In this document: positions 18,193 through 27,113 of the stretch, in pieces
Numbering within the stretch: the stretch's first letter is position 1
Layout: each line of letters opens with the position of its first letter
IMG/VR virus record: IMGVR_UViG_3300005577_000037
Span: 1-61,341 of that record
DNA: 61,341 bases
Source of the DNA: a virus
Reading direction: 5' to 3' (one strand)
Notes under the pieces: generated by a model
What the model saw: the letters and a program-made list of their open reading frames with translations, nothing else
Told to the model about the DNA's origin: nothing
Databases searched by the model: none
Position numbers and translations under genes: made by a program

Positions 18193-19065
18193 TCAGGCCT
18201 TCCTTCCGGGAGCGCGGCAGGCATAGACCTCAGGTGCTCGGCAATTGATATGGTCGGCGTGCCCGCAGACCGGGCCGACCTCGTAGGACGTCGACGCGAG
18301 ACCGGCGCGGGCCTTATCTACGCGCGCAGCGGGCCACCGCTCCGGCCATGCCGCTGAAGCGGGAGCGGAAGCATCTCCGCGAAGGTTGGCCGCGACAAAC
18401 TCGGCGAAGCGGTGCGGAAACTCGACCGGAGTCGACACCTCCACGACCTCAAACCACGGATCGCCCTCGAAAGCGTCCTCGGGCGGAGTCGGCTCGTTCG
18501 GGCAGCGTAGGAACGTGCGCCAGTCGACCCACTTCTTACCGCCCCAATCCTTGTGAATGCTGGACACCCAAAAGCCCCACTCGCGATAGGAGGGACCGGC
18601 GAAAACGAGCGTCCATACGGGGCGCACGATCTCCAGGCGGTGCGTGTGCTCGGCCTTGTTGCGAAGGACGCGGCCGAACCGGGCGCGTTTCCGCACCAGC
18701 ACCAGCGGCGCGTCACCGGGCGACGGGACGGAGTGCTCGATGTATTCGCCGCCGAGAATGATCGAGGTGAACGCCCACGGGTGATCGTGCATGGTGCGCT
18801 CGTCGCTCAGCCGAATCCGGTGGAGGAAGATCTTCCGGAAGCGAACCGGCACCCAAGAGAGCACCCGCGGCCAGCGGCCGGGCCCGAGCCAGCGCCGGGG
18901 CGTGATGAAGAAGCGGACCAAGTACAGCCGGCCGTCCGGCTTGTAGATCGTGTGCGAGCTGAAGACGAGGCCGAGGAGGAACAGCGCCAAGCGCTCGCGC
19001 GTCTCGGGGCTCCGGTAGAGCGTGAGGCCGACGCAGAGGGAGAAGATCAGAAGGGCGGTGAGCAT
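18193..19065 (-). CDS. Membrane-anchored cupin-fold protein
   Basis: 290 residues. Two hydrophobic N-terminal segments (LTALLIFSLCVGLTL, LALFLLGLVF) precede a double-stranded-beta-helix region containing MHDHPWAFTSIILGGEYIE and HTHRLEIV, the His pairs expected of a cupin metal site. The C-terminal 60 residues are Ala-rich and carry Cys residues. Function unknown. Confidence 0.5.
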   Translation of the reverse strand: MLTALLIFSLCVGLTLYRSPETRERLALFLLGLVFSSHTIYKPDGRLYLVRFFITPRRWLGPGRWPRVLSWVPVRFRKIFLHRIRLSDERTMHDHPWAFTSIILGGEYIEHSVPSPGDAPLVLVRKRARFGRVLRNKAEHTHRLEIVRPVWTLVFAGPSYREWGFWVSSIHKDWGGKKWVDWRTFLRCPNEPTPPEDAFEGDPWFEVVEVSTPVEFPHRFAEFVAANLRGDASAPASAAWPERWPAARVDKARAGLASTSYEVGPVCGHADHINCRAPEVYACRAPGRKA

Positions 19066-19068
19066 GAC

Positions 19069-19602
19069 TTAGGAGACCTTGGAAGAGGACTTTTTCGCGG
19101 CCTTGACCGGCTTCAACTCGACGAGCTTGAATCGCTTCTCGGCGTTCGCTGGGCCCTCGACCTGGTGGATCCCGTCGATCATCTTGAGGAGCTTCTGGCG
19201 CCAGAACTCAGCGATGGCCAACTCCTCGCGGGCCTTCAAGAGCTTGGCGGCAGTCTCTTCCGCCGGCCCGAGGAGGTTCTCCAGGCTATGAACACGCCCG
19301 CGAGCCTCGGACAGCTGACTGCAATAATTTTCGGCACGACAAGTCTCCTCGTCCAGCCGCTTCGTCAAGACCTCCACATTGCTCTGTGCGTGGAAGAGCT
19401 TCGAAGAGTCCTCGCGCGCGGCCACGCGGAACAAATTGAACTCGTCCGTGGTCGCCTTCGCGCGCTCGACGTGATCCTCTACGTGGCTCATCAGCTCCGC
19501 GCAGCGTGCCGTCAGCCGGCGGCGAGAGTGCTCCAAGAAGAGCGACAGGAGAATCAATCCCAGAAGCAGCGAGACAGGATAGACGAGCGGGATCTCGAAC
19601 AT
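19069..19602 (-). CDS. Membrane-anchored coiled-coil protein
   Basis: 177 residues from ATG 19602 (GAAAGGG upstream). One N-terminal transmembrane span (YPVSLLLGLILLSLFL) is followed by long charged heptad-like helices and a basic tail (KAAKKSSSKVS). The layout recalls i-spanins or membrane tethers, but no partner is adjacent. Confidence 0.6.
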   Translation of the reverse strand: MFEIPLVYPVSLLLGLILLSLFLEHSRRRLTARCAELMSHVEDHVERAKATTDEFNLFRVAAREDSSKLFHAQSNVEVLTKRLDEETCRAENYCSQLSEARGRVHSLENLLGPAEETAAKLLKAREELAIAEFWRQKLLKMIDGIHQVEGPANAEKRFKLVELKPVKAAKKSSSKVS

Positions 19603-19705
19603 GATGCTTGCCCTTTCGTAGCGGGTTTCGTGCGGGTTGTGTGCCGTACCCTGCAACCGAAAGAACAGCTTAGCACTAAGAGCTTAAGGCTAGGCGGATA
19701 AAATT

Positions 19706-19933
19706 TTACTTTTTGTCGCCCGCGGTCCACCGTCGATCGGCCTGGATCAGTGCCTCGCGCAAGCGCGCCAATTCCGCGGTGGTGGGCTCGGGCTTCGTGG
19801 CCTCCGGCGGCCAGAAGACCTCAGTTTTCACGGTCGAGACCTCGTCCCACTCGTCGGCCAGCTCGCGGCGCTCATCGGCGTCGGTGTAGGTCTCCAGGCT
19901 CAGATAGTGGCCATCAACTTCAGCGCGTCTCAT
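19706..19933 (-). CDS. Hypothetical small protein
   Basis: 75 residues (MRRAEVDGHYLSLETYTDAD...), not recognised; acidic and helical. Its ATG overlaps the preceding stop by one base (TGATG). Confidence 0.6.
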   Translation of the reverse strand: MRRAEVDGHYLSLETYTDADERRELADEWDEVSTVKTEVFWPPEATKPEPTTAELARLREALIQADRRWTAGDKK

Positions 19934-20070
19934 CAGCCGATCCTCCATACGGTGTAAAGCGTTGCGCGCAGGAGCCCGACACAGTAGCCGGCCGCCCCAC
20001 ACGCGAACATGACCACCCACAACGGGATCTCGATCTGCTCGTCCCACGCGGGCCAGCGCCAGGGCTTCAC
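19933..20070 (-). CDS. 45-residue membrane peptide
   Basis: GTG 20070 overlaps the upstream stop (GTGA). A hydrophobic span (IPLWVVMFACGAAGYCVGLL) makes up half the peptide. It is joined by overlaps to both neighbours, which supports translation. Confidence 0.55.
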   Translation of the reverse strand: MKPWRWPAWDEQIEIPLWVVMFACGAAGYCVGLLRATLYTVWRIG

Positions 20071-20426
20071 TTCCGAGCCTTCCGGCGGCGCTTCTCCGCC
20101 CGCAGCTGCGACAATCGGGCGCGGCGCTGGTCGTGGTTGAGCAAGGCCAATTGTGTGGCCAGCGCCGGATCGCTGATTCGGCCGAAGATCTTCAGCCGCT
20201 TCATCGCGTGCGGGTTGCCGGCTCGGGCGTCCTCGACCAGCGCGCGGAGTCCGCTCTCCATGTTCTGCCGCGCCAGCTCGATGAGACGCTCGGCCTCAGA
20301 CGGCCTCCCGTAGTACGGAAACGCCGGTAACCCTACGCCGCCCGCGCCGGTCACGTCTCCGGTCGATCGTCGGACTATGATCCTCGCCGCTTCGCGGATG
20401 TCGTCTGTTTTCACCGGACCGGTCAT
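20067..20426 (-). CDS. Hypothetical basic protein
   Basis: 119 residues, not recognised. Helical, ending in a strongly basic tail (RAEKRRRKARK) that suggests nucleic-acid contact. Its ATG overlaps the end of the primase-helicase gene, so it may act with it. Confidence 0.65.
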   Translation of the reverse strand: MTGPVKTDDIREAARIIVRRSTGDVTGAGGVGLPAFPYYGRPSEAERLIELARQNMESGLRALVEDARAGNPHAMKRLKIFGRISDPALATQLALLNHDQRRARLSQLRAEKRRRKARK

Positions 20427-23400
20427 GGAGTGCCTTTCTTCGTCGGGTCGTTTCCGAACGCGGCCGCGATCTCACTCTTGTCGAACTTGTTGCGCGACGG
20501 ACCTTCGACGGTGCGCCGTAGCACGGCCGGATCGCCGATGCCGCTCTCTTCCGCGTGCTTGAGAATCTGCTCGACGTTGATCCGGTGGTAGGCGATCCGC
20601 TTTCCGTTGATTTGCTCGCGGTGCAATTCGCCGTCCGGGCCCGCGGCCTTGATCGAGAGGTTGCCGAGCGCCTTGTTGATCCTGTGCAGCGTCGGACGGC
20701 GGTCGCCCTTGATGAAGAGGTCCCAATGCTCGACCAGCCGGGGCGCGCTCACCCAGAAGCGGCCCTCGCCGAGGAGGATCGCGGACGAGCGGAGCATGAC
20801 CTCGGGCGGCTTCTCCAGGCAGTAGAGGAGCCAGTCGATCACGAGCCCCGGCACGGTTCCGTTAGACGCGAGCCGATGTTGCACGCCGCTCGCCTCACCT
20901 TCGACGACGAACCGATCACCGTACCTCACCGGGCGGTTGTCGCGGAGCCAAAGGAAGTGACGGGCGACGATGCCTTTGTCGATCCAGTCCTTCGTTCCCG
21001 CGAGCCCCTTCTCCGCATCGCCGTGGCGGCCGCCCAAACTCCGGAGGAATTCCGCGCCGGCTTCCTTCGCGTGAATGTGGAGGAACCGACCCGCGACGGC
21101 CGCGAGCGCTTCGACGCCGAGATCTTCGTCGCCGGTTGACAACATGTTCTCGTCGTTCGCGCTGAAGATCGCACGAATCGCGCCCTTGACCACGCAGTTC
21201 GCCGAGAACTTGATCCGAACCTCGTGGCTGGAGTCGCCGACGATCTTGCGGATCTTGTGCGTGCTGACCCGCTTTCCGTTCGAGTCCGGCGGCAGCATCT
21301 CATCCGCGAACACGACCGGGCACGCGATCAATCCGGCGTTGAATGACGACAGATAGGCGCTCATTTCGAGCGGAAAGCCGCCGTTCCACAGAGAGGCGCA
21401 CCCGAGCGCGAACATGGTTTTTCCGGCGCTCTTCGGGCCGCTTAGGTAGAGACCACTCGTCGGTGAGTCGAGCTTCGTCAGCGTCGCGACCCAATCTAGG
21501 AACTTGTCGGTCTCGGCCGCGGTGTCGCCGAACGTGCGGAGCCAGCGATCGACGTCCGGGTTGAATTCCGGATACAGATCCGCACGCACCGTCGCGGCCG
21601 CAATGTGGAGCGTCTGATCGGTCGGATCATAGAACGAGCGCGGGATCGTGAAGTCGTAAATCACGCCGTTGCGCGCTACGGTGCTCAGCTCTTCGAGGAT
21701 CTCGGAGGTGGTCTTCTTCCGCGTCGTCCCGTCGGACTTCATCCCTTCCCAATCGAAAAACGTCATGGTCTCCGGCGTGCGGGCCGTGACAACCTCTCCC
21801 GGTGCGGGGAGGTAGGGAATCTGGCGCGGGAGGCACCGCAGATCGCGCGGCAGCGAAACGGCCAGCTCGCCGCGCTGGATGCCCGCCTGGTAGCGCCAGA
21901 CGCCGTCCGGGCAGCGCTGGAGCACGTAGAACGTCTCGCCTCGCTGGATGAGGAAAAGCTTCTTCAGGTCCGTCACCGTGACATTGACGCCGGAGAGCTT
22001 CGATTGATCCTCGGCCGCCTCTTGCAGCTCGGTCAGGGTGTAGTAGCCGGCTGGACCGGGGGCCGGCTCCGAGCCTTCTTGGATTGAGTCCTTAGGGACG
22101 AGCGCAAGGGCGGTGGAAAGGGGCAAAGCGCCCCCCGGCGCGGCCTCCGACGCGTCGGACGAAGGGGCACAACCTTCGGCGGACGTAGAGTCGGAGGCAA
22201 AGGCGGCCAGGGGGGCGCTTGCCGAAATCGCGGGGCTCGGGGGGACCGGCGAAACCTCGGTAAAAACGGCCGAATCGGACCGTTTAGAGGGCTCGGGAGA
22301 GGCGGTCGGGGGGACCGGCGGCGCGGCCGGCACCGAAGCCAGCGGCGCGCGCTTTTCGTGGATGCCGCGCCCTTGGGCGAGGAGCCGCGCCCGGAACCGC
22401 TCGTCCATGCTGCGGGTCGCATCACACGCCTCGCGCGCTTCCGACATGGCCCGAGCTACCTTGTCCTCGAAGGCGTCCTCCGAGATGAAGTCCTCTGGGC
22501 TCTCGGCCTCCATCGCCGCCAGGGACGGCGCGGCCATGTCGCAGATCGCCGCGATCGAGCCACGGCCGGCCACGTACCAGCAGAGCCAGGACGCCAGCCT
22601 TTGGGCCGTCGCGTCGCGCTCGCCCTTGCCGGCCCACGGCTTCCCGTCGCGAAAGGCTTCGAGAACGGCTGTCCGCTCGGGCCGACGGTTGCCCTTGAGC
22701 TTGCGGAGGATCGTCTCCTTGGTCTGCTCGTCGTCCAGGTTGAGGGCGGCGTCGGGACCGGACAGGCGAGCCGGCTCCAGCTCCTCCGGCGTGGGCTCGT
22801 GGGAAGCGATTGCCGGGGCGACGGTTTGCCCGAATAGGCTGGCGAGGTCGGAGGCCGCCGCGGCCGCCTTGACGCTCGTGAAGCTGCGGAGGATGGGGTA
22901 GGCGTAGCGCTGGCCGTCCCGGATCAGGTAGTAGACCTCGGGGGCCGGCGCGTTGTCCTTCGCGGCCCGCTTCCAGTTGTGCGTCCCCGGGATCCGGAGC
23001 ACGCGGGCCATGTCGCTAGTGTTGTCGACGTGCCAGGACTTCGTTTTCGCGAACGCCGCCGCGTGCTCCTGCCACTCTTTCAGAAATTTCTGAACCTCGG
23101 CGCGGTTCTTCTCCAGCGCTACCGGAGCGTCGAATAACCAGTAGCAGTGAAGCCCGCCGCCGGTCCAGATCACCAGGGTCGGATCGAACTTGAACGACTG
23201 GAGGATCTCCGTCGCTTCCGCGAGCGAGCGCGGCAGGTTCGTCGCCGCGTGGTTGGGGCCCGCGATGTCGATGTCTAGCCAGGCGCCGGGGGCTAGGATC
23301 TTTTGCGCGCGGCCGCCACGCTTGTACGGGCCGAGGTCCTCGGCGTGCGCACAGAGTGTCAGGTAAACGTCGCGGCCTGCACTGTCCTCGGCTTCTGCGT

Positions 23401-23557
23401 AAGCTACGATACTATTCGGGTCGTCGGTGCGGAAATGCTTTGTAAGCATGCCCCCAGTTTTTTGACCGGGCGTCGAAGAGCAAACGCCAACGACGCCGTG
23501 CGGGCCGGCGCTCGGGTACAGGGCCCGGACGAACTCTAAGGCCGCGTCCTGATTCAC
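20423..23557 (-). CDS. Primase-polymerase fused to superfamily 3 helicase
   Basis: 1044 residues. The N-terminal archaeo-eukaryotic primase domain has D95-x-D97 (WLDIDIAG), GGGLH (133-137) and SDMARVLRIPGTHN (about 181-194). A Pro/Ser/Ala-rich linker (about 400-500) leads to the helicase with Walker A GPKSAGKT (707-714), Walker B VVFADE (748-753) and the sensor IFSANDENM. Such fusions prime and unwind at phage or plasmid origins. GTG start. It is the core replication gene of the window. Confidence 0.88.
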   Translation of the reverse strand: MNQDAALEFVRALYPSAGPHGVVGVCSSTPGQKTGGMLTKHFRTDDPNSIVAYAEAEDSAGRDVYLTLCAHAEDLGPYKRGGRAQKILAPGAWLDIDIAGPNHAATNLPRSLAEATEILQSFKFDPTLVIWTGGGLHCYWLFDAPVALEKNRAEVQKFLKEWQEHAAAFAKTKSWHVDNTSDMARVLRIPGTHNWKRAAKDNAPAPEVYYLIRDGQRYAYPILRSFTSVKAAAAASDLASLFGQTVAPAIASHEPTPEELEPARLSGPDAALNLDDEQTKETILRKLKGNRRPERTAVLEAFRDGKPWAGKGERDATAQRLASWLCWYVAGRGSIAAICDMAAPSLAAMEAESPEDFISEDAFEDKVARAMSEAREACDATRSMDERFRARLLAQGRGIHEKRAPLASVPAAPPVPPTASPEPSKRSDSAVFTEVSPVPPSPAISASAPLAAFASDSTSAEGCAPSSDASEAAPGGALPLSTALALVPKDSIQEGSEPAPGPAGYYTLTELQEAAEDQSKLSGVNVTVTDLKKLFLIQRGETFYVLQRCPDGVWRYQAGIQRGELAVSLPRDLRCLPRQIPYLPAPGEVVTARTPETMTFFDWEGMKSDGTTRKKTTSEILEELSTVARNGVIYDFTIPRSFYDPTDQTLHIAAATVRADLYPEFNPDVDRWLRTFGDTAAETDKFLDWVATLTKLDSPTSGLYLSGPKSAGKTMFALGCASLWNGGFPLEMSAYLSSFNAGLIACPVVFADEMLPPDSNGKRVSTHKIRKIVGDSSHEVRIKFSANCVVKGAIRAIFSANDENMLSTGDEDLGVEALAAVAGRFLHIHAKEAGAEFLRSLGGRHGDAEKGLAGTKDWIDKGIVARHFLWLRDNRPVRYGDRFVVEGEASGVQHRLASNGTVPGLVIDWLLYCLEKPPEVMLRSSAILLGEGRFWVSAPRLVEHWDLFIKGDRRPTLHRINKALGNLSIKAAGPDGELHREQINGKRIAYHRINVEQILKHAEESGIGDPAVLRRTVEGPSRNKFDKSEIAAAFGNDPTKKGTP

Positions 23558-23676
23558 GCGTTCACGGTCCGTGGGCGCCGCGCGGGAGGAAGAAAAGCCG
23601 AAATTTTTAGGTCGTGTGTGCTCACGTTGCGCCGGTCCACCGACGGTGGTTGAGTGTGCCGCTCAATCGGACCGTA

Positions 23677-23690
23677 GTTAAGACCTTAAC
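23677..23690 (-). promoter_or_regulatory. Near-palindrome upstream of the primase-helicase gene
   Basis: GTTAAGACCTTAAC, a relative of the TTAAGGCCTTAA palindrome found before many small genes, followed on the minus strand by GGTCCGATTGAGC in place of GAGCCGATGG. A weak copy of the module. Confidence 0.4.
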
Positions 23691-23727
23691 ACGCTTCACC
23701 GTGAGCGCGGGGCGCCAAAACGCAAAA

Positions 23728-23753
23728 CGCCGGGACCCTCTCGGATCCCGGCG
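23728..23753 (-). terminator. Rho-independent terminator
   Basis: CGCCGGGATCC pairs with GGTCCCGGCG across a short loop, and the minus strand continues TTTTGCGTTTT. It lies downstream of the coiled-coil gene that ends at 23802. Confidence 0.8.
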
Positions 23754-23801
23754 CTTCCGGTTTAGAAGACCCTACGGATAGGGCCTTAGTTTTCGACGGT
23801 G

Positions 23802-24563
23802 CTACTTGCGGACCGCCGCGCGAGCCGTCTCGACGATCACCGCCTTCTCCTCGGCGGAGAGCTTTTCAGCGCCCTCGCCCTTCACCTCGCCCGTCTCCAG
23901 GTCGATCACGATCGAGCCGTCGGCAATCGCGGCGGCGATTTGGGTCCCGCGCGCTTCCGCCCACCGCTTCGCGTCCTCGGCGTCCTTCACCGCCTTCGCC
24001 TCAGCGTCGGCCTTGCGCTTCGCCTCCTCGACCTCCTTCGCGGCGCCGTGGTACGTCTTGAACTCGGCGGTGAGCTGCTCTTGCACGTCGGCCGCGCCGC
24101 TCTCCAACATGTAGATCGAGGACTTCAGCTCGCGCTCGATCGTGGTCGTCGCGTCGGAGAATTCCGCGGCGTGCAGCGCCGCGCGGTCGTCCCGATCTTC
24201 CTTCGCCTTCGCCAGCGCATGATCGCGCTTGCTCTGCGCGCGACGAATCGCCCGCGTGTATTCCTCCTCGGCGTCCTGGACGTCACGCCGATAGGTGCGC
24301 GTGTTGAGATCTCGGTTCTCCGCGTCCGTCTTCGCCAGCGGCGCGATCTTGTTCGCGGCCTCCATCTGGAGCCGGGCCTTGCCCGTCTTCAAGGCCTCGC
24401 GACTGCCGGCGCTCTTGCGATCGAAAACGATCTCGATTTCGCGCGAGGAGGTCGCCGGGCCGGGCACACCCAAGAGCGGCGACGGGTAGGCGAGGCCGGA
24501 GGCCGCCTTTGGGGCGGGCTTGGCGGCGGGGGCGGTCTTTTCGGAGGCGAAAACGGCGGGCAT
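23802..24563 (-). CDS. Coiled-coil hypothetical protein
   Basis: 253 residues from ATG 24563 (GAAAGGACC upstream). Mostly one long charged coiled coil (about residues 60-210, e.g. DVQDAEEEYTRAIRRAQSKRD), with a Pro/Ala-rich N-terminus and a small C-terminal acidic domain. It ends at a strong terminator. Function unknown. Confidence 0.7.
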   Translation of the reverse strand: MPAVFASEKTAPAAKPAPKAASGLAYPSPLLGVPGPATSSREIEIVFDRKSAGSREALKTGKARLQMEAANKIAPLAKTDAENRDLNTRTYRRDVQDAEEEYTRAIRRAQSKRDHALAKAKEDRDDRAALHAAEFSDATTTIERELKSSIYMLESGAADVQEQLTAEFKTYHGAAKEVEEAKRKADAEAKAVKDAEDAKRWAEARGTQIAAAIADGSIVIDLETGEVKGEGAEKLSAEEKAVIVETARAAVRK

Positions 24564-24621
24564 GTTGGTCCTTTCGTGCGGGCGTGGGGTCGCGGCAGCG
24601 CCGCGGGTATCTGGTACGAGA

Positions 24622-24668
24622 GACATCGGCACACGGGCCTGAAATCTTTAGGCCCTAAGCGCCTGGGC
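24622..24668 (-). promoter_or_regulatory. Variant palindrome module before the coiled-coil gene
   Basis: On the minus strand GCGCTTAGGGCCTAAAG is followed by GTGTGCCGATGTC, matching the palindrome plus GCCGATG layout of the small-gene promoters. Here a leader with a Shine-Dalgarno follows. Confidence 0.45.
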
Positions 24669-25109
24669 CTAAATCCGGACGCTTCCCGATCCGCGGCACG
24701 GGGCGCACAGACGGCCGTCAGGGGCGCCGCCAGTTCCATCGCAGCCGGCGCAGGCTCGCCGGGAGGGCTTGGGCTCGGGCGAATCGGCGATGCCTTCGCC
24801 GTAGTAGGCTCGGCGGCGGGCCGGGTCGGTCAGCGGATCGGCCTTTGCCTCGCCGACAAGAGCGCGCGAGAACAGGCCGAGTCGCGTCGCTTCCGCTTTG
24901 CCGCGCGATTCCGCCTCAGCGTTAGAGCGTGCGGCGTCGGCTTCGGAGCGTACGATCTCGGCGCACGTGCACGGATCACAGTTGTCACAGACCGCTTGCT
25001 GACGCTCGCAATAGCACCCGACGGGCGACGTCCCCGTTGTAATAGCCGAGGATAGGAGGAATATCGCCTTTCCGCGCAGGCATCCTTTGGCATGAAGTTT
25101 CGTGCTCAC
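24669..25109 (-). CDS. Cys-rich protein with DnaJ-like zinc motif
   Basis: 146 residues, GTG start overlapping the upstream stop. A hydrophobic N-terminal stretch is followed by CYCERQQAVCDNCDPCTC and, at the C-terminus, CAGCDGTGG plus CAPCRGSGS, which is the CxxCxGxG pair of DnaJ-type zinc ribbons. Function unknown. Confidence 0.6.
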   Translation of the reverse strand: MSTKLHAKGCLRGKAIFLLSSAITTGTSPVGCYCERQQAVCDNCDPCTCAEIVRSEADAARSNAEAESRGKAEATRLGLFSRALVGEAKADPLTDPARRRAYYGEGIADSPEPKPSRRACAGCDGTGGAPDGRLCAPCRGSGSVRI

Positions 25110-25258
25110 GGTCTAGCCTCCAGCGCCGCGCCTACGCACTTATCGATCGAGCCCCCGCGCTCACGGCACGCGGCGAAGGCCTGTCCGGCAGGGCTGCACG
25201 CGAGCACCGCGATCGTGAACAAGATCGTGAGGGCCGCCCAGAAGCTTCGGTGTTTCAC
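25106..25258 (-). CDS. Small predicted lipoprotein
   Basis: 50 residues beginning VKHRSFWAALTILFTIAVLAC: a basic n-region, hydrophobic core and lipobox with Cys21. The mature part has two more Cys. It overlaps both neighbours by 4 bp. The size fits an Rz1-like outer-membrane spanin, but there is no lysis context. Confidence 0.6.
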   Translation of the reverse strand: MKHRSFWAALTILFTIAVLACSPAGQAFAACRERGGSIDKCVGAALEARP

Positions 25259-25443
25259 CACGCGTCACCTCGACAATGGCGGCAGCATTCGGGCTCGCTA
25301 CGCTCCTCCGGGTTGTGATGCGCCCACAACAGAAACGCGGTCGCGCCGTGCAAGACGCTCTCCATGACCCGCTTCGCCGTGATGCTGTGAAGCAGAGACC
25401 GGCCGCGCTTGCGGATCTCACCTTCGAGAGAAAGGAGGCGCAT
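25255..25443 (-). CDS. Hypothetical small protein
   Basis: 62 residues from ATG 25443, not recognised. A basic helix-rich start (MRLLSLEGEIRKRGRSLLHS) and a Cys/His-rich end (CCRHCRGDAW). The start is uncertain; upstream in-frame non-ATG codons exist. Confidence 0.45.
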   Translation of the reverse strand: MRLLSLEGEIRKRGRSLLHSITAKRVMESVLHGATAFLLWAHHNPEERSEPECCRHCRGDAW

Positions 25444-25480
25444 CTTCAACCGCCAGCGGCCGTTGTTCGAAAGCTTGACG

Positions 25481-25579
25481 CTACCGGATAGCGCCGACGC
25501 CTCGCCGTGTTCCTTGATGAGGGTCGAGAAGCGGCATATCTTCGACCTCGGCCACAAAATTCGCTTCGGGGTTGTACAT
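25481..25579 (-). CDS. 32-residue hypothetical peptide
   Basis: MYNPEANFVAEVEDMPLLDP... starting at ATG 25579 with GGTGAGG just upstream, 3 nt after the previous stop. The operon spacing supports it; no function is inferred. Confidence 0.45.
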   Translation of the reverse strand: MYNPEANFVAEVEDMPLLDPHQGTRRGVGAIR

Positions 25580-25582
25580 GCC

Positions 25583-25789
25583 TCACCACCCGATCGCCCG
25601 GTACTTGAAGACCCGAGAACGGGCGCGGGCCTCGCGCTCTTTCCGTCGGCGGCGCTCGCGGCGCAGCTCTCTCCGATACTCGCGGGCCCGGAGCACGACC
25701 TCGCCCACGCAGAGCAAGATCAGCGCGCCGAGCCCGAGCGAGAAGGCGACTTGGCGTGAGATGATGAAGACTTTCATTTGGTTGATCAT
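25583..25789 (-). CDS. Single-span membrane protein with basic tail
   Basis: 68 residues: one hydrophobic span (VAFSLGLGALILLCVGEVVL) and then a very Arg-rich cytoplasmic helix (RRELRRERRRRKEREARARSR). ATG overlaps the preceding stop (ATGA). Confidence 0.6.
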   Translation of the reverse strand: MINQMKVFIISRQVAFSLGLGALILLCVGEVVLRAREYRRELRRERRRRKEREARARSRVFKYRAIGW

Positions 25790-25995
25790 TGAGTGACTTT
25801 CCCCGCGATCCGGTGCTCCAGATCCGTGATCCGTTTCTTCAGGTCCGCGATCTCTCGATCCTTGCTCTCGTCGGCTTCCTTGCGGCGCTCCTCGCGCCGC
25901 CGGCCGCGAGCGTCGCCGATGGCGATCACTCCGTTCGAGATCGAGACCGCCAGATCGATCAGGAGCTTGAACGTGTCGAGCGGGCTTCGGGTCAT
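25786..25995 (-). CDS. Hypothetical protein with C-terminal coiled coil
   Basis: 69 residues; an N-terminal amphipathic part and a charged coiled coil (DESKDREIADLKKRITDLEHRI). Coupled by ATGA overlap to genes on both sides. Confidence 0.6.
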   Translation of the reverse strand: MTRSPLDTFKLLIDLAVSISNGVIAIGDARGRRREERRKEADESKDREIADLKKRITDLEHRIAGKVTQ

Positions 25996-26396
25996 GACGC
26001 CGCGTCGACGGGCGCCGCGACTGCGACCGGCTCCGGATTCTTCTCCTCCGACTTGAGCGCGATCGAGTAGAACTTGACCACGACGCGCTCTGTGAGCAAC
26101 TCATCGAGGGAGTTGTCAAGCCGAATGGTGTAGGACTTGAGCGACCCTTGTTCAACGATCAACGATCGCTCTGTTTCGCCGTTCCGGTTCATGAGGCGGA
26201 TCTCGATGCTCCGCACGTCGCCACGCGCCGCCCACGACGCCAGATCGTGATCGTCTTTGGAAGCTCCTCGCTCCAGGATGAGGACGCCGGACTTCCCGCG
26301 GACGCGCAGGCTACAGCGGCTGAAGCCGTAGTTTTTGGCGCCTTGGATCTTGACGATGAAGGCGTAGGACCTCAGAAACGTGCGACCGATCTTCAT
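25992..26396 (-). CDS. Hypothetical beta-rich protein
   Basis: 134 residues, not recognised; many short strands (SLRVRGKSGVLILERG, VRSIEIRLMNRN). GAAGGAGACTCCC precedes ATG. The upstream region (26440-26480) carries CCTAAGCGCTTAGG, a relative of the small-gene palindrome, so this is probably the first gene of the operon that runs to 23.8 kb. Confidence 0.65.
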   Translation of the reverse strand: MKIGRTFLRSYAFIVKIQGAKNYGFSRCSLRVRGKSGVLILERGASKDDHDLASWAARGDVRSIEIRLMNRNGETERSLIVEQGSLKSYTIRLDNSLDELLTERVVVKFYSIALKSEEKNPEPVAVAAPVDAAS

Positions 26397-26522
26397 GGGA
26401 GTCTCCTTCTGACGTGGCGTTGTCTCGGCTCTGTGGCGCGAGAGACTTTAGAGCTTGAACCTAAGCGCTTAGGAAGTCAACAAGGATTTTTTACTGGAGC
26501 TTGTCGGGGCCGATAAACGAAA

Positions 26523-26558
26523 AGGGGCCTGGTACCCTCTCGGGAAGCCTAGGCCCCT
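26523..26558 (-). terminator. Rho-independent terminator
   Basis: AGGGGCCT and AGGCCCCT form an 8-bp stem; the minus strand then reads TTTTCGTTT. It ends the operon whose last gene stops at 26646. Confidence 0.75.
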
Positions 26559-26645
26559 CGGCGATATCCGCCGTAGACGTGTCCTACCGCTCTTCCGCGT
26601 AGGTGCGTTAAAGAGCGGCGGTTGGGTTCAGGGTGCGGGCCGCGT

Positions 26646-26891
26646 TCAGGCTATTCGCCCCGCGGCCTCGGCTAAACCCTCGGCGCGAAGCCACCACCTC
26701 CACTCGACTCGCGTGGATGATTGCGCATTGGTGGGCGCTTGGCCCCTCGGTGCCGGCACTTCTTGGGAGGTCCGGCGCACCCACGAGCCGGCGTCTCCGC
26801 GCGACTCGCCACAGGGACGACCGTCGAACCAGAACACTTCGGCGGCCAGAAGCCACACGAGAGCGATCGCGGCCAGAAGGACGGTCCCCAT
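26646..26891 (-). CDS. Small membrane-anchored protein
   Basis: 81 residues from ATG 26891 (GAGG 5 nt upstream). An N-terminal span (VLLAAIALVWLLAAEVFWF) is followed by a Cys-containing polar domain. Function unknown. Confidence 0.55.
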   Translation of the reverse strand: MGTVLLAAIALVWLLAAEVFWFDGRPCGESRGDAGSWVRRTSQEVPAPRGQAPTNAQSSTRVEWRWWLRAEGLAEAAGRIA

Positions 26892-26924
26892 GCTCACCTC
26901 GAACAATAGCAGAAAGCTAGGGTC

Positions 26925-27113
26925 TTAGGAAGGCCGCGAGCGCCTCACGCGCTTGAAAAAGATCCGGAAGTCCACGCGTGTGGGGCAGACGGCCGCGGTG
27001 CCGTCGGGCCGGTAGGCGAGGAACACGAACGCGCGATCCGCGCCCACGACGTAGAGCCGCGTCCCCTTCTCGACCTCGACCACGGTCCAGCCTCGATAGG
27101 TCGGGAGGTTCAC
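26925..27113 (-). CDS. Hypothetical small protein
   Basis: 62 residues, GTG start overlapping the upstream stop. Strand-rich (WTVVEVEKGTRLYVVGADRAFVFLAYR) with a basic tail. Not recognised. Confidence 0.55.
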   Translation of the reverse strand: MNLPTYRGWTVVEVEKGTRLYVVGADRAFVFLAYRPDGTAAVCPTRVDFRIFFKRVRRSRPS